A stretch of DNA of 64,000 nucleotides from AV80 sp035536995 (GCA_035536995.1 DATLNB010000072.1:10962-74961), one strand, 5' to 3'; positions 51,196 to 59,916 are shown, counted from the stretch's first letter. Numbers and translations are program-made. Notes: generated from the letters alone by a model not told the origin.

Positions 51196-51927
51196 ATGCA
51201 TTCCTCCCGGATAATTCTCACTGTCATTCTTGGCTGCTTTCTGTCGGCGGCGGCTCTTCAGGCGGAGAACCTCCCTTCGATCCGGCCGGCCCTGATTCAT
51301 TCGGGGCCTGGTTCGCTGGTGAATCGGATTGATGTGAACAAGTTGTTCGCGCAGGGACAACGCGACGCCTGGGTAAAATTTGAATGTGCCATTCTGCCCG
51401 ACGGAATTGCGCGCGGCAGCGATTTCTTCACGGCATCCCCCGAGGCACGGTTGCTCAAAAACGAAGTCCGAAGCCGGTTACGCCTGTCCACATTCATTCC
51501 GGCGGTATACAACCATAAACGAACCTACGCCTGGTTTGCGGGAACGGTATTGTTTGTCGTCAAAGATGGGCGTCCGCACCTTCGCGTTTATGCCAATCAG
51601 GATCTCGATATCATTAATAGCGGGGTCGACTTCGTCGCGCCGCAAATGATCGATGTCCCGACTCACTACTACCTTAACTTTCCGAAGGCTCCCACGGCAA
51701 CGGTCCGCGATGACGCCGCCGGGGTCGTCAGGGTCCGGCACAGCGTAGATGCCAGTGGCAAGACGACGGGCGTAGAACTTATCAGCGAGCCGCCGGGCTC
51801 TCAGGGCGGCGAATATTTGAAGAAGGCGCTTCCTCAGCTCGACTTTACGCCGGGCTACCGAAACGGAAAACCAACCGCCACGACTTATACCTTTACCTGG
51901 TGGTTTGGACGGACGGTCGGTTGGTAG
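51196..51927 (+). CDS. Exported protein with TonB-like C-terminal domain
   Basis: A 243-residue protein with signal peptide MHSSRIILTVILGCFLSAAALQA. The first part has no named domain. The C-terminal about 80 residues resemble the TonB C-terminal fold: VVRVRHSVDASGKTTGVELISEPPG split by a turn, then LKKALPQLDFTPGYRNGKP and a closing YTFTWWFG. Unlike true TonB it lacks an N-terminal anchor helix with a Pro-rich spacer and is cleaved for export, so it is probably one of the many periplasmic TonB-domain proteins rather than the energy transducer. Confidence 0.68.
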   Translation: MHSSRIILTVILGCFLSAAALQAENLPSIRPALIHSGPGSLVNRIDVNKLFAQGQRDAWVKFECAILPDGIARGSDFFTASPEARLLKNEVRSRLRLSTFIPAVYNHKRTYAWFAGTVLFVVKDGRPHLRVYANQDLDIINSGVDFVAPQMIDVPTHYYLNFPKAPTATVRDDAAGVVRVRHSVDASGKTTGVELISEPPGSQGGEYLKKALPQLDFTPGYRNGKPTATTYTFTWWFGRTVGW

Positions 51928-52016
51928 AGAAAAATCCACCGTCGAACTGGCGCGGTAGGGGGCTTCTCCCACTATTAGCTTGAACCAGACTCAGGCCTGA
52001 TAGTGACTACAACGCG

Positions 52017-52661
52017 TTGAGCGCATCCTTACTTGTTTCGGTCGGATTCATTGTGCTGCCGATCGCGGTCGCGGCGGCCCTTGCATGGACCGCAATGTCG
52101 CGTGCCCTAAGCCTCTCCATTGTCGCCTGGTTGGTGCTCAGCGCAGCCCTGGCCCTCTCAGGAATTCTGATTCACTTCGAGTGGGTGCCGCCCCCGATTG
52201 GGTTGTTACTCGTAGCCGGGTTTATCGGGACCATCGCGGCAGGCAGATCGAGCTGGGTCGAGCACCTGATCGAATTGCCCTGGAGCATCCTGATCGGCTT
52301 CCATGCCTTTAGGATCCTGGTAGAGATTCTGATTCACACCGCGACCACCATTGACCTGGCGCCGCCGCAAATGTCATGGCACGGCTTTAACTTCGATATA
52401 GTAACCGGCGTGTCGGCGCTGTTGTTGGCGCCGTTCGCCCGCTCCGCGCCGAAGGGGTTGATCTTCGCGTGGAATATCCTCGGACTGACTCTGCTCCTGG
52501 CAGTGGTAACAGTGGCGGCAGTCAGTTTCCCGACTCGGCTCCAGCTTATGAGACCTGATAATAGCTGGGTGGCTGTTTTCCCTTACGTCTGGTTACCGGC
52601 GGTCCTGGTCACAGCGGCGTTGCTCGGCCACATCATCATCTTTCGGAAGCTGCGACGCTGA
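52017..52661 (+). CDS. Multi-pass membrane protein of unknown function
   Basis: 214 residues from a TTG start, with about seven hydrophobic helices (LLVSVGFIVLPIAVAAALAW, LSIVAWLVLSAALALSGIL, IGLLLVAGFIGTIAAG, a helix with SILIGFHAFRILVEIL, then GVSALLLAPFA, LIFAWNILGLTLLLAVVTV and WLPAVLVTAALLGHIIIF). Conserved-looking His and Glu in the fourth helix are the only obvious polar sites in the membrane. No family assigned. It lies 90 bp after the TonB-like gene on the same strand. Confidence 0.6.
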   Translation: MSASLLVSVGFIVLPIAVAAALAWTAMSRALSLSIVAWLVLSAALALSGILIHFEWVPPPIGLLLVAGFIGTIAAGRSSWVEHLIELPWSILIGFHAFRILVEILIHTATTIDLAPPQMSWHGFNFDIVTGVSALLLAPFARSAPKGLIFAWNILGLTLLLAVVTVAAVSFPTRLQLMRPDNSWVAVFPYVWLPAVLVTAALLGHIIIFRKLRR

Positions 52662-52676
52662 CTTCTCTTTAAGAAG

Positions 52677-53645
52677 CTATTGCTTCCTCGCGATGGCAGC
52701 CCGAGCGATCTCGAGTGCCTTGGCCAGCGCTTGCTCCGCGCGGACTGCGACATCGGGTTTAACTCCTACGTCCTGCCAGTTCGAGCCGGTGATGGGATTT
52801 ATCGAGCGCCCTTCCGGCAAGTCGACGGCGAAATGCGGATGGACGCGCCGATACTCGAAGGGATGGGCGCCGCCGCCGGTGACTTCCCCAACAATGGTAG
52901 CCCGCTTCAGGGCCTGCAGATCGTAGGCGACCGCTTCAGCCGCGGAGAATGTCTTTCGCGACGTGAGGATGTAGAGCGGTTTTGTCGATCCGAATCGGCG
53001 ACCCGGAACCCAGACCGGGGAAGTGTTGGCGGAATGGATGTTGGTCGGTCGATCGTAGGTGCCGCTTAATGGTTTGCCGCCATCGAGGAGATAACCTACC
53101 AGCAGGTTTGCGGAGGTATCGGCGCCGCCACCGTTCTGCCGGAGATCAAGAATCAAGGCATCGCCCTGTGCTGCCACTGTCATGGCGGCCCCGAAAACAT
53201 CGCCCGCCATCGCGGCGGGCGGGAACACGCGCAGATCGACCAGGATGATATTTCCCGGGAGACGCTCAATTTTCTCGACGCCGTGGTTGAGATGGGCGCC
53301 GTAATATTTTTCGGTCTCGGCTGCCGAAAAGCCTGACCCTCCATCTTCTTTGGAGAGGGCCTTTTCGCTGTAACTCAGCCCGAGATGCCCGTCGCCGGAA
53401 GTCGCGCGCAGCCATTCGGTCACTTCCCGCGCAAACGCGGCTGGTTCGGTAACGTGCGCCCACTGAGCCTTCGCGTTTCGAAGCTCGCTTGCGATAGTCC
53501 TGGCGCTATCGGGATTAACATAGCGTTCCTCGATCAAACGGGCGGCGTTCTCGATTACTTGCGTCTGCTCTTCGGCGGTAAGAGCGCCGGCCGCTCGAAG
53601 CAGCGCTGAGGAGAAGAGCAGACTTAGGAGGACAAGAGTTTTCAT
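52677..53645 (-). CDS. S41-family peptidase, exported
   Basis: A 322-residue protein with signal peptide MKTLVLLSLLFSSALLRAAG. It has the tail-specific protease layout without an obvious PDZ domain: a helical N-part, then IILVDLRVFPPAAMAG, LILDLRQNGGG at 165-174 and the catalytic serine at 234 in SRKTFSAAEAVAYDL, followed by VGEVTGGGAHP. It is probably periplasmic. Its ATG overlaps the stop of the upstream marR-type gene by four bases (ATGA), so the two are translationally coupled and probably regulated together. Confidence 0.85.
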   Translation of the reverse strand: MKTLVLLSLLFSSALLRAAGALTAEEQTQVIENAARLIEERYVNPDSARTIASELRNAKAQWAHVTEPAAFAREVTEWLRATSGDGHLGLSYSEKALSKEDGGSGFSAAETEKYYGAHLNHGVEKIERLPGNIILVDLRVFPPAAMAGDVFGAAMTVAAQGDALILDLRQNGGGADTSANLLVGYLLDGGKPLSGTYDRPTNIHSANTSPVWVPGRRFGSTKPLYILTSRKTFSAAEAVAYDLQALKRATIVGEVTGGGAHPFEYRRVHPHFAVDLPEGRSINPITGSNWQDVGVKPDVAVRAEQALAKALEIARAAIARKQ

Positions 53646-54094
53646 TTCCTGAGCTTGTTGTGGATACGGCGGTTGAAGGGGATCCGGTCGAGAGCGAGGA
53701 ATGCTTGATCCATGACCTCGTTGAGACGCGCGGGGAGCTCGGCCTCCAGCGCGATGGCAGCGCGATGAGTTGCCACCCAGACCGGCTTAAGGCGGCCGAC
53801 CAACCTCCTTCCCTGGGGTGTAAGACGGATCATTTGTTTTCGCCGATCGTCGCCTGGTGCAGCGGCAATCAGCCGGCGCTTTTTCATTTCGGCCAGGGTT
53901 TGGGTGATCGCGGGCTGGCTCAAGCCAACGTGCTGGGCAATGCCGCAAACGGTTTGAGGACCTTCGAGGAGGAGCTGGACGATTGGGTAAAAGCGGGGCC
54001 GGAAATCGATGCCGATGCTGTCGTAGACCTGTTGGACCTCGGAATCGAGAAGGGCAAGCAAGCGACGCAACTTGGTTCCCAGGCCGGTCTGCAT
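53642..54094 (-). CDS. MarR-family transcriptional regulator
   Basis: A 150-residue winged-helix protein. The DNA-binding core is GPQTVCGIAQHVGLSQPAITQTLAEMKKRRLI followed by the wing DDRRKQMIRLTPQGRRL, flanked by dimerisation helices at both ends. MarR proteins usually repress their own operon and release on binding a small ligand. It is the first gene of a two-gene operon with the S41 peptidase, and a perfect 12-bp palindrome sits just upstream of its start codon, a fitting self-operator. Confidence 0.85.
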   Translation of the reverse strand: MQTGLGTKLRRLLALLDSEVQQVYDSIGIDFRPRFYPIVQLLLEGPQTVCGIAQHVGLSQPAITQTLAEMKKRRLIAAAPGDDRRKQMIRLTPQGRRLVGRLKPVWVATHRAAIALEAELPARLNEVMDQAFLALDRIPFNRRIHNKLRK

Positions 54095-54104
54095 CCGCCA
54101 ATGT

Positions 54105-54116
54105 ATAAGCGCTTAT
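54105..54116. promoter_or_regulatory. Candidate MarR operator ATAAGCGCTTAT
   Basis: A perfect 12-bp palindrome ends 11 nt before the start codon of the marR-type gene. It is more AT-rich than its surroundings, as MarR operators usually are. No clear -35/-10 pair can be assigned, so exact promoter overlap is not shown. Confidence 0.5.
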
Positions 54117-54219
54117 GTATCATGGCAAGGGCTGACGATTTTGCGCGTCATTTCGGGGACCGCCACCGGCCGGCCCTCTAAAGATCGCCTAAACAAATCG
54201 CGTTGAGCGATGCTTGCCT

Positions 54220-54298
54220 GGAGGGACGCCCGCCGTGGCGTCCTAACGTATTTAGTTTAGCCGCGACATCTCGGGGACGGGACGGCGCCCGTCCCTCC
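54220..54298. repeat. Bipartite GGAGGGACG repeat
   Basis: It opens GGAGGGACGCCCGCCGTGGCGTCC and closes GACGGCGCCCGTCCCTCC. The outer ends are inverted. It is the same element as 37289-37404 but with a shorter middle. Confidence 0.65.
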
Positions 54299-54397
54299 AA
54301 AGATTCATTTTCGCAAGATTTGTAAAGCAGCGCTAAGCGCGACTGGCCTAAAACGTTTTTGAAACTTCAAGTGCAACCAACAACCAAAAACTTAAAA

Positions 54398-54877
54398 ATG
54401 AAATTCCGCGTCCTCTCCGTCACCCTGCTTATCACCGCGATCGCGTTCGTCGGAATCTACTCGTCCGGCCTCACGGCCAAGACCCTGCCGGCCGACGTCG
54501 GACCGGGGCGAGTTGCCTGGTTCGATATCACGACGACCGATCTCGCGAAATCGAAAGAATTTTACGGGAAACTGTTTGGCTGGACGTTCAATCCGGTAAA
54601 AGGCACGGACCAGGCGGTTGAGATCGCGGTGGGCGGGACCGGCATCGGGACGATTCGTTCGGCGGACGGGAAATTTACTCCATTCAGTGGGACGGTTTAT
54701 ATCCAGGTGAGCGATCTGCCTGCGAGCTGCAAGAAGGCGGAGGAGCTTGGAGGAAAGATTCCCACCGGATTTCCCTTCAACTTGCCGGATGACACGGGCG
54801 CGATCGCAGTGGTGCTCGATCCGGTTGGCCATCCGGTGGGGATGTATTCGCGAACAAGCCTCTCCGCCCCGAAGTGA
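54398..54877 (+). CDS. Exported VOC-family (glyoxalase-like) protein
   Basis: 159 residues from the ATG at 54398, giving the signal-like helix MKFRVLSVTLLITAIAFVG; a TTG at 54359 is also in frame. The rest is one VOC domain: VAWFDITTTDLAKSKEFYGKLFGW, then GGTGIGTIR, TVYIQVSDLPASCKKAEELGGK and AVVLDPVGHPVGMY. VOC proteins are metal-dependent lyases, dioxygenases or resistance proteins. The metal ligands are not complete enough to name a reaction. An N-terminal hydrophobic helix is unusual for this normally cytoplasmic family. Confidence 0.82.
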   Translation: MKFRVLSVTLLITAIAFVGIYSSGLTAKTLPADVGPGRVAWFDITTTDLAKSKEFYGKLFGWTFNPVKGTDQAVEIAVGGTGIGTIRSADGKFTPFSGTVYIQVSDLPASCKKAEELGGKIPTGFPFNLPDDTGAIAVVLDPVGHPVGMYSRTSLSAPK

Positions 54878-54925
54878 GTGAAGCGGGAGAAACGTTCGGA
54901 AACCGTCCGCAAACCCAGGACCGTT

Positions 54926-54948
54926 CTTGACGGCTTTAAGCCGTCAAG
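54926..54948 (+). terminator. Terminator-like hairpin after the VOC gene
   Basis: An 11-bp inverted repeat (CTTGACGGCTT/AAGCCGTCAAG) lies 49 nt after the VOC stop codon. No T-run follows, so it may be a terminator or an mRNA-stabilising stem. Confidence 0.45.
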
Positions 54949-55066
54949 ATAGTGACCACGTCTGTAACCGGCGGCGCCAAGGTCTCTCCCCCCAGGTAGA
55001 ACGAGCGAGTAGGTTTTCCTCGCGGCAACCGGAGCGCTTGCCCTACAATCGCGCTGGCATTATTCG

Positions 55067-55291
55067 ATGAAAACGCAGCCTGATTACCTTTGGCTATTCG
55101 CGGCGGCGCTCTTCTTTTACCTGGGTTACAAACAGTTCTATGTGGCGAAGCATGTGGCTGAGCTGGAACGAACCGGGCGGGTAACGAATGAAGCCGCGGC
55201 GCGGATCCGCCGGAAACCGATGCGGCTGATCGGGTGCGCCTGTATCGTGGGCGGGATGGGTTTCCTCCTCCTGGCGTTTGTCCGGTTGTAA
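55067..55291 (+). CDS. Small two-helix membrane protein
   Basis: A 74-residue protein. Helix 1 is YLWLFAAALFFYLGYKQFY, followed by a basic cytoplasmic segment (ELERTGRVTNEAAARIRRKPMR); helix 2 is GCACIVGGMGFLLLAF. No family recognised. Its stop codon shares one base with the start of the amidohydrolase gene (TAATG), so the two are translationally coupled. Confidence 0.6.
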   Translation: MKTQPDYLWLFAAALFFYLGYKQFYVAKHVAELERTGRVTNEAAARIRRKPMRLIGCACIVGGMGFLLLAFVRL

Positions 55292-56670
55292 TGATGCGGC
55301 GCGCGGCTGGAGTGGTGGCTGCGTTGGTCTTGTGCGCCATGGACGATGCGCCGGTGCGTGCGCAGGCTGAGGCGATCGTGATTGAAAATGTCGCGGTAGT
55401 GGATGTGGTGAAAGGCCGCCTTACCGCACCTCAGACGGTGATCATCGCGGAGGGGCGCATTGCCTCGATGGGCCGCCTCGAAACCGCGGCGCCACCCGAC
55501 GCGGTGCGCGTTGATGGGAGCGGACGTTACCTCATGCCGGGCCTGGTGGACATGCACGTGCACCTGTTTAACAACGCGACTCATCGCCCGCCTAACGACT
55601 GGGCATTTCCGTTATGGGTGGCGAACGGGGTTACCGGCGTCCGCGACATGCGATCGGAACTCTCCGATCTGCCGACGATCGCGCGCTGGCGCGACGCCGT
55701 GGGTCGACACCAGTTAATTGCTCCGCGAGTCCTGGCCGCGGGCCTGGCCCCGAACACTGGGTCCGAGGAGACAGCGCGCCAGGCTGTGCAGGACGCTCAC
55801 GCTGCCGGCGCGGACTTTATCAAGATTTTCTCGAACGTTTCGGAGAGCCTGTGGCACACGATCCTCGAGAAAGCGCGCGACGTGAACCTGCCTGTGTGCG
55901 GACACGTTCCAGCAGAGGTTAGCGCGCGCACGGCCGCGTCCGCGGGGCAGCGGAGCAACGAGCATCTCACCCAGGTTTACGAAGCCTGTTCGCGGAAGGA
56001 ACAGGAGTTTCTGGCGAAGCGGCGTGGGTTAAATGGAAATGAAGCGGCCCGGATTCGCGACGAGCAGGAAGGCGAGGTCCTGGCGGCGTTCGACGAAAAA
56101 GTTTGCACGCAAACCGCCGAGCACCTGGCCAAAACACGCCAGGTCCAGGTCCCGACGCTAGTGCTGCCATGGGTCGAAGCTCAACCCCGCCGGAAAAGTT
56201 TCCGCGACGATCCGCACTGGAATTTGCTGCGAGCCGATGAACAGGCGCGATGGGAAGGAATCATCGAACAGGAACCGGCTGAGATAACCGAGACGGCCCG
56301 CCGGCGTTGGGAGGTTTCGCGAGAAATCGTAAGAATAATGGAGCGGGCCGAAGTCCGTATCCTGGCGGGGACAGATTCGCCAATGCCGCTGGTCTACCCC
56401 GGATGGGCGGTTCACAAGGAATTGGAGCTTCTGGTTGAAAGCGGACTGAGCGCGGCGGAGGCCCTCCGTTCGGCGACCATCTGGCCAGCTGAGTTTCTTA
56501 ACGTGAACCAAAGCCGCGGCTCAATCGCGGTGGGAAAGGACGCTGATTTGGTGCTGCTCGATGCTGACCCGCTTCGGGAGATTGGAAATACTCGGCTCAT
56601 CCATGCCGTCGTGCTCGAGGGGCGCTTGTTGTTACGCGCCGATCTGGACGCGTTGCTCAGGGGCAAATGA
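55291..56670 (+). CDS. Exported amidohydrolase-family metal-dependent hydrolase
   Basis: 459 residues from the ATG at 55291, which follows the upstream stop directly and begins a signal peptide (MMRRAAGVVAALVLCAM). It shows the amidohydrolase barrel: metal ligands HVH at 89-91 in PGLVDMHVHLF, a strand FIKIFS, a histidine in CGHVPAE, another in NEHLTQ and the catalytic aspartate in LAGTDSPMP, with the small beta domain at both ends (DADLVLLDADPL). Related enzymes act on imidazolone-type or peptide-like amides; the substrate is not predictable. It is coupled to the small membrane protein before it. Confidence 0.87.
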   Translation: MMRRAAGVVAALVLCAMDDAPVRAQAEAIVIENVAVVDVVKGRLTAPQTVIIAEGRIASMGRLETAAPPDAVRVDGSGRYLMPGLVDMHVHLFNNATHRPPNDWAFPLWVANGVTGVRDMRSELSDLPTIARWRDAVGRHQLIAPRVLAAGLAPNTGSEETARQAVQDAHAAGADFIKIFSNVSESLWHTILEKARDVNLPVCGHVPAEVSARTAASAGQRSNEHLTQVYEACSRKEQEFLAKRRGLNGNEAARIRDEQEGEVLAAFDEKVCTQTAEHLAKTRQVQVPTLVLPWVEAQPRRKSFRDDPHWNLLRADEQARWEGIIEQEPAEITETARRRWEVSREIVRIMERAEVRILAGTDSPMPLVYPGWAVHKELELLVESGLSAAEALRSATIWPAEFLNVNQSRGSIAVGKDADLVLLDADPLREIGNTRLIHAVVLEGRLLLRADLDALLRGK

Positions 56671-57193
56671 GAATTTAGCGATGGCGAGAGGATTCTGGCG
56701 TCCCTGCCGGGACTCGAGGATTTCGGATCGCGGTGTCCCAGCGCTAAAGCGCTGGGCTATTGTCAGAAAATGCTGCCCGCATGGGCCCGGCCCGTTTTTT
56801 CTCTGGCACCCGCAATACCGCCCTACCGTCGTCTTCAATTGCCATCTCGCCGGTGTCCCGGCGCTAAAGCGCTGGGCTATTGTCAGGAAAACGCCGCTCG
56901 GAGAAGGTTAGCGGCTAAGCAAGGCAGGCTAGCTCAGTCTTCTATCGCTATCCCGCGGTGTCCCGGCGCTAAAGCGCTGGGCTATTATCAGACAGATGCC
57001 GCTCGCAGACGGTTAGCGGCTAATCAAGGCAGGCTACCGTTGTCTTCAATCGCCATCCCGCATGGCGCCGGCGCGTTTCCTCTGGCACCCGGAATATCGC
57101 CCTTCTGATAATAGCCCAGCGCTTCAGCGCTGGGATGACGTGATCCTTATTCTCAGGAGTCCCGAAAGGGACGAAAGAAGCCGTCGCGGCAGA
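56671..57193. repeat. Array of CCCAGCGCTAAAGCGCTGGG hairpins
   Basis: Three direct copies of a GTGTCCCAGCGCTAAAGCGCTGGGCTATT-type unit, split here by its central hairpin, begin near 56732, 56852 and 56957. A fourth is inverted at 57105-57139. Related filler sequence (GGCTAAGCAAGGCAGGCTA, GCCATCCCGC) repeats between them. No gene is supported. Confidence 0.75.
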
Positions 57194-58807
57194 TCACCCT
57201 TCACCACGCTCGATTTCGCAGACGATGCGGAAACCGAGGTCGTTGCAGGAGTAATTCGGCGCGTTGGTCGCGCGGGCGCTGGCACGAAGATTCGTGAAGC
57301 GGGATTTCCAGCTGCCGCCGCGATACACACGCTTCGGCCCGGAGGCAGGGCCGCGCGGGTTTTGCTTCGGAGCACCCGCCAGGTCCTGGTAAAAATCGAG
57401 GCACCATTCCCAGACGTTGCCGGCCATGTCTTCAATCGCGAAGAAACTGGCGCCGCGGGGAAAGGCGCCAACCGGGGAGGTTTCGGGGTAGCCATCGTTG
57501 ACCTGCATGTCGCGCCACGGAAAACTCGTGCTCGCGTCGGCGAAATTCGCGAGGTCCCGGCCTGACTGGTTCCCCCACGGATACTTTCTGCCGTCGATAC
57601 CGCGGGCGGCGTATTCCCATTCCGCTTCGGTCGGGAGACGGTAAGAGCGGCCGTCCTTTTGCCCGAGCCATTCGCAAAACTTCACCGCCTCGAAGCTGGT
57701 AACATAAACTACCGGATGATCGGCCCCGGCCCCTCCCATTCGCTTTTGTTTGTGCTTTGGATCGAACTGTTCGTACTGCGCATTCGTGATCGGATGTTGC
57801 GCGATATAAAAGGTGCTGAGACTGACCGGGGTGAGCGGCTGTTCGTTAGGCTGAGCGTCCGGCGCGTCGCTGCCCATGATGAATTCGCCGGCCGGCAACA
57901 GGACCATGGTGCCGCCGACTGAAGTCGCGAAGCTCCCCGGGAGATCGCTTACGGTCGGACGAAGGGCGGGCGCAAAGTCCGCGACTTGTTTCGCGGAAAC
58001 TTCGGCAACCGTCGCCGGCGCCGAATTTTTCGGCGGCAGCTTGATGACCGGCTTACAGTTTCCGGGCTTGGCGAGAAGAAGTTCCTGGTCTTCAAGATAG
58101 CGATCGAGCAATTCTTCACCACGAGCCGGCGCGATCCCTAGATTTTCCGCAACCTGGGCGAGCATAGCCCGAACGGTATAAGTGGCGCTCGCCATGTTGA
58201 GCGCACCGAGACAGAGAATGCGGAGGTATTCCTTTTCCGCTTCTACTCGCGACGAGACAACGGGCGGCGCGGCTGGAGGCGCGGGGGCTGGGACCAGCCG
58301 CGAGCGCCGGGCGCCTTTTCGTTTCAATTCCTCTTCGATGCAGGCCTTGATCTGATCGTCACCGAGGCCTGCATTCTGGCCGAATTCGACCAGGTATACT
58401 TCCGCTTCCGCCGGCAAGACCCCGCCTTTGATCGAGAACCCGATGAACTTGATGAACTCGTCAAGCGCGTCCTGTTCGGCCTGCTCGGCCAGGGTTGCGT
58501 CCCACTGCCGGCGCCGCTCAGGGTCGAGTAAATCCATTCGCGCCTGGACGAGAGCGATCGGGGCGTCATCGATGCCGCGGCCCAGAAGCTGAGCCATTGG
58601 ATTGGCGGGCTGGTTCTTGAGCGGGAGCTTATTTTGCCACCATTGGAGGAGCGCCGTGCAATGCGTCTGGACTTCCTCGTCACCTGGCTGCGTGCTCGGG
58701 TCCAGGCAGAGCCGGACATAAGGATTGTCGGAGTCGTAATTCCTCCAGCCGTCCCACTTGCGGGGGTCATCCGGAAAGGTGGGAGGAGCGGCTGAGACGG
58801 CGAGCAT
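57194..58807 (-). CDS. SUMF1/formylglycine-generating-enzyme-like protein
   Basis: A 537-residue protein without a signal peptide. The N-terminal part has WRNYDSDNPYVRLCLDP, LLQWWQNKLPLKNQP and a DPERRRQWDATL segment resembling the end of a J-like domain. A helical middle with an Ala/Pro linker follows. The C-terminal about 240 residues form the SUMF1 fold: MVLLPAGEFIMGS, YRLPTEAEWEYAARG, NVWEWCLDFY, YRGGSWKS and LGFRIV. The copper-site cysteine pair of true formylglycine-generating enzymes is not evident, so it is probably one of the many non-catalytic or differently acting bacterial SUMF1 proteins. Confidence 0.85.
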   Translation of the reverse strand: MLAVSAAPPTFPDDPRKWDGWRNYDSDNPYVRLCLDPSTQPGDEEVQTHCTALLQWWQNKLPLKNQPANPMAQLLGRGIDDAPIALVQARMDLLDPERRRQWDATLAEQAEQDALDEFIKFIGFSIKGGVLPAEAEVYLVEFGQNAGLGDDQIKACIEEELKRKGARRSRLVPAPAPPAAPPVVSSRVEAEKEYLRILCLGALNMASATYTVRAMLAQVAENLGIAPARGEELLDRYLEDQELLLAKPGNCKPVIKLPPKNSAPATVAEVSAKQVADFAPALRPTVSDLPGSFATSVGGTMVLLPAGEFIMGSDAPDAQPNEQPLTPVSLSTFYIAQHPITNAQYEQFDPKHKQKRMGGAGADHPVVYVTSFEAVKFCEWLGQKDGRSYRLPTEAEWEYAARGIDGRKYPWGNQSGRDLANFADASTSFPWRDMQVNDGYPETSPVGAFPRGASFFAIEDMAGNVWEWCLDFYQDLAGAPKQNPRGPASGPKRVYRGGSWKSRFTNLRASARATNAPNYSCNDLGFRIVCEIERGEG

Positions 58808-58898
58808 AGAAGAATGGAGAGGAGAAGCGGGCCTAAGCCGCGGGTTTACTGCAGATTATGTGCCCGGAGCAGAGGTCACGGGCGGGAAGGACGTTCGC

Positions 58899-58919
58899 GG
58901 ACGCCGCAGCGCGGCGTCC
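58899..58919 (-). terminator. Hairpin after the Pro-rich membrane protein gene
   Basis: A 9-bp stem GGACGCCGC/GCGGCGTCC with an AGC loop lies five bases beyond the stop codon of the minus-strand gene ending at 58924. There is no T-run. Confidence 0.4.
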
Positions 58920-58923
58920 CTAC

Positions 58924-59916
58924 CTACAGGAACTTGAAAGAGCGAAGGATTTCGGCGGTGTCGCCTTTCGTGCCCAGGTCCTCGGCACTTTTGATGTCGC
59001 GGCTCAGTGAGGTCCCCAAAATCAGGATGGTGACGCCGTTCTTTTTCCCCGACGGATGGACCACGATGGTCTTGCCGTAGATCATGGTCTTCGCGGGATC
59101 GTTAAAATCCGCCTGGAAGAGAGCGGCCCGGCTGCGAACGCCATCCACGGTCTCGGGCGCGCGGCGCAACTCCTTGTAGTTGTGGAACCCGCCGGAGAGC
59201 TGCTGGCCTAACTGATCGAGAAGCGTGTTGTATATCGCCTCGCTGTCGGCGTTCGGTGGATCGAACCAGGCGTAACCGACGGCGAAGTTCTCGGACGTGT
59301 TCCCCTTCCCGGCCGCGGCGTATTTCTCCACCTTCACGAAGTTGACGTCGGACTGCGGCTGGAGGTTGAAGCTTTTCGGATAATTAAAGGTGAAGGCGAC
59401 GAAGTTCGGCTGGAGCCCGCTCGGCAGGTTCTCTTTCACATTGACGTAAGTGCTCCAACCCATCTTTGGCGCGGCGGGCCCCGGAGCCTGGCTGCGGTTC
59501 GGCGAAGGAGTATTCGAGCTCGGTGACATGCTCAGCCGCGGCGCAATGGAAGGGGTCGGCGATTGCTTCTCGTCTATTGCCTTCAAGGCTGATTTGAAGT
59601 CCGCTTTGAAATCCGTCACCCGCTGCTTCGCCCGGTAGATCGCGAACCCGGCGATCGTCGCGATAATCAGAAGCAGGGTGAGACAGCCGCATCCGCCAAG
59701 GATCCACGGGAGCGAGCTTTTCTTCGGGGGCTCACCGGGTGGCGGAGTGTAAATCGGCGTTTTGGGCGGCAGGGGCGCGGCGGGAGGCGGCGTAGGCATC
59801 GCGGCCGCACCGGTTGGAGGTGGTGGGGTGAATGGCGGAGGTGGTGGCGGCGGTGGCGGATTCGAATCCGGCGGCGGCGGCGGGTTTGATTCGGGCGGAG
59901 TTGGCGGCTCGTTCAT
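58924..59916 (-). CDS. Pro-rich membrane-anchored hypothetical protein
   Basis: About 330 residues from the ATG at 59916. The first 70 residues are nearly all Pro, Ser, Asn and Thr. A single membrane helix follows (WILGGCGCLTLLLIIATIAGFAIY), then a short coiled segment, a Ser/Pro-rich linker and a C-terminal domain of about 170 residues with FVAFTFNYPKSFNLQ, VGYAWFD, LDQLGQQLSGGFHNY and VTILILGTSL, resembling stress-type PsbP-like or lipoprotein sensor folds. Topology suggests a Pro-rich cytoplasmic tail and an outer domain. No family assigned. Confidence 0.65.
   Translation of the reverse strand: MNEPPTPPESNPPPPPDSNPPPPPPPPPFTPPPPTGAAAMPTPPPAAPLPPKTPIYTPPPGEPPKKSSLPWILGGCGCLTLLLIIATIAGFAIYRAKQRVTDFKADFKSALKAIDEKQSPTPSIAPRLSMSPSSNTPSPNRSQAPGPAAPKMGWSTYVNVKENLPSGLQPNFVAFTFNYPKSFNLQPQSDVNFVKVEKYAAAGKGNTSENFAVGYAWFDPPNADSEAIYNTLLDQLGQQLSGGFHNYKELRRAPETVDGVRSRAALFQADFNDPAKTMIYGKTIVVHPSGKKNGVTILILGTSLSRDIKSAEDLGTKGDTAEILRSFKFL

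Noticed and set aside
44824..52660. Possible integron cassette array: many small same-strand orphan genes with recurring CTCGTTA(GG) motifs (44862, 45383, 46911, 50235)
   Set aside because: No paired attC core sites with proper spacing, no integrase gene, and the motif varies. The layout is explained by repeat-rich spacers.
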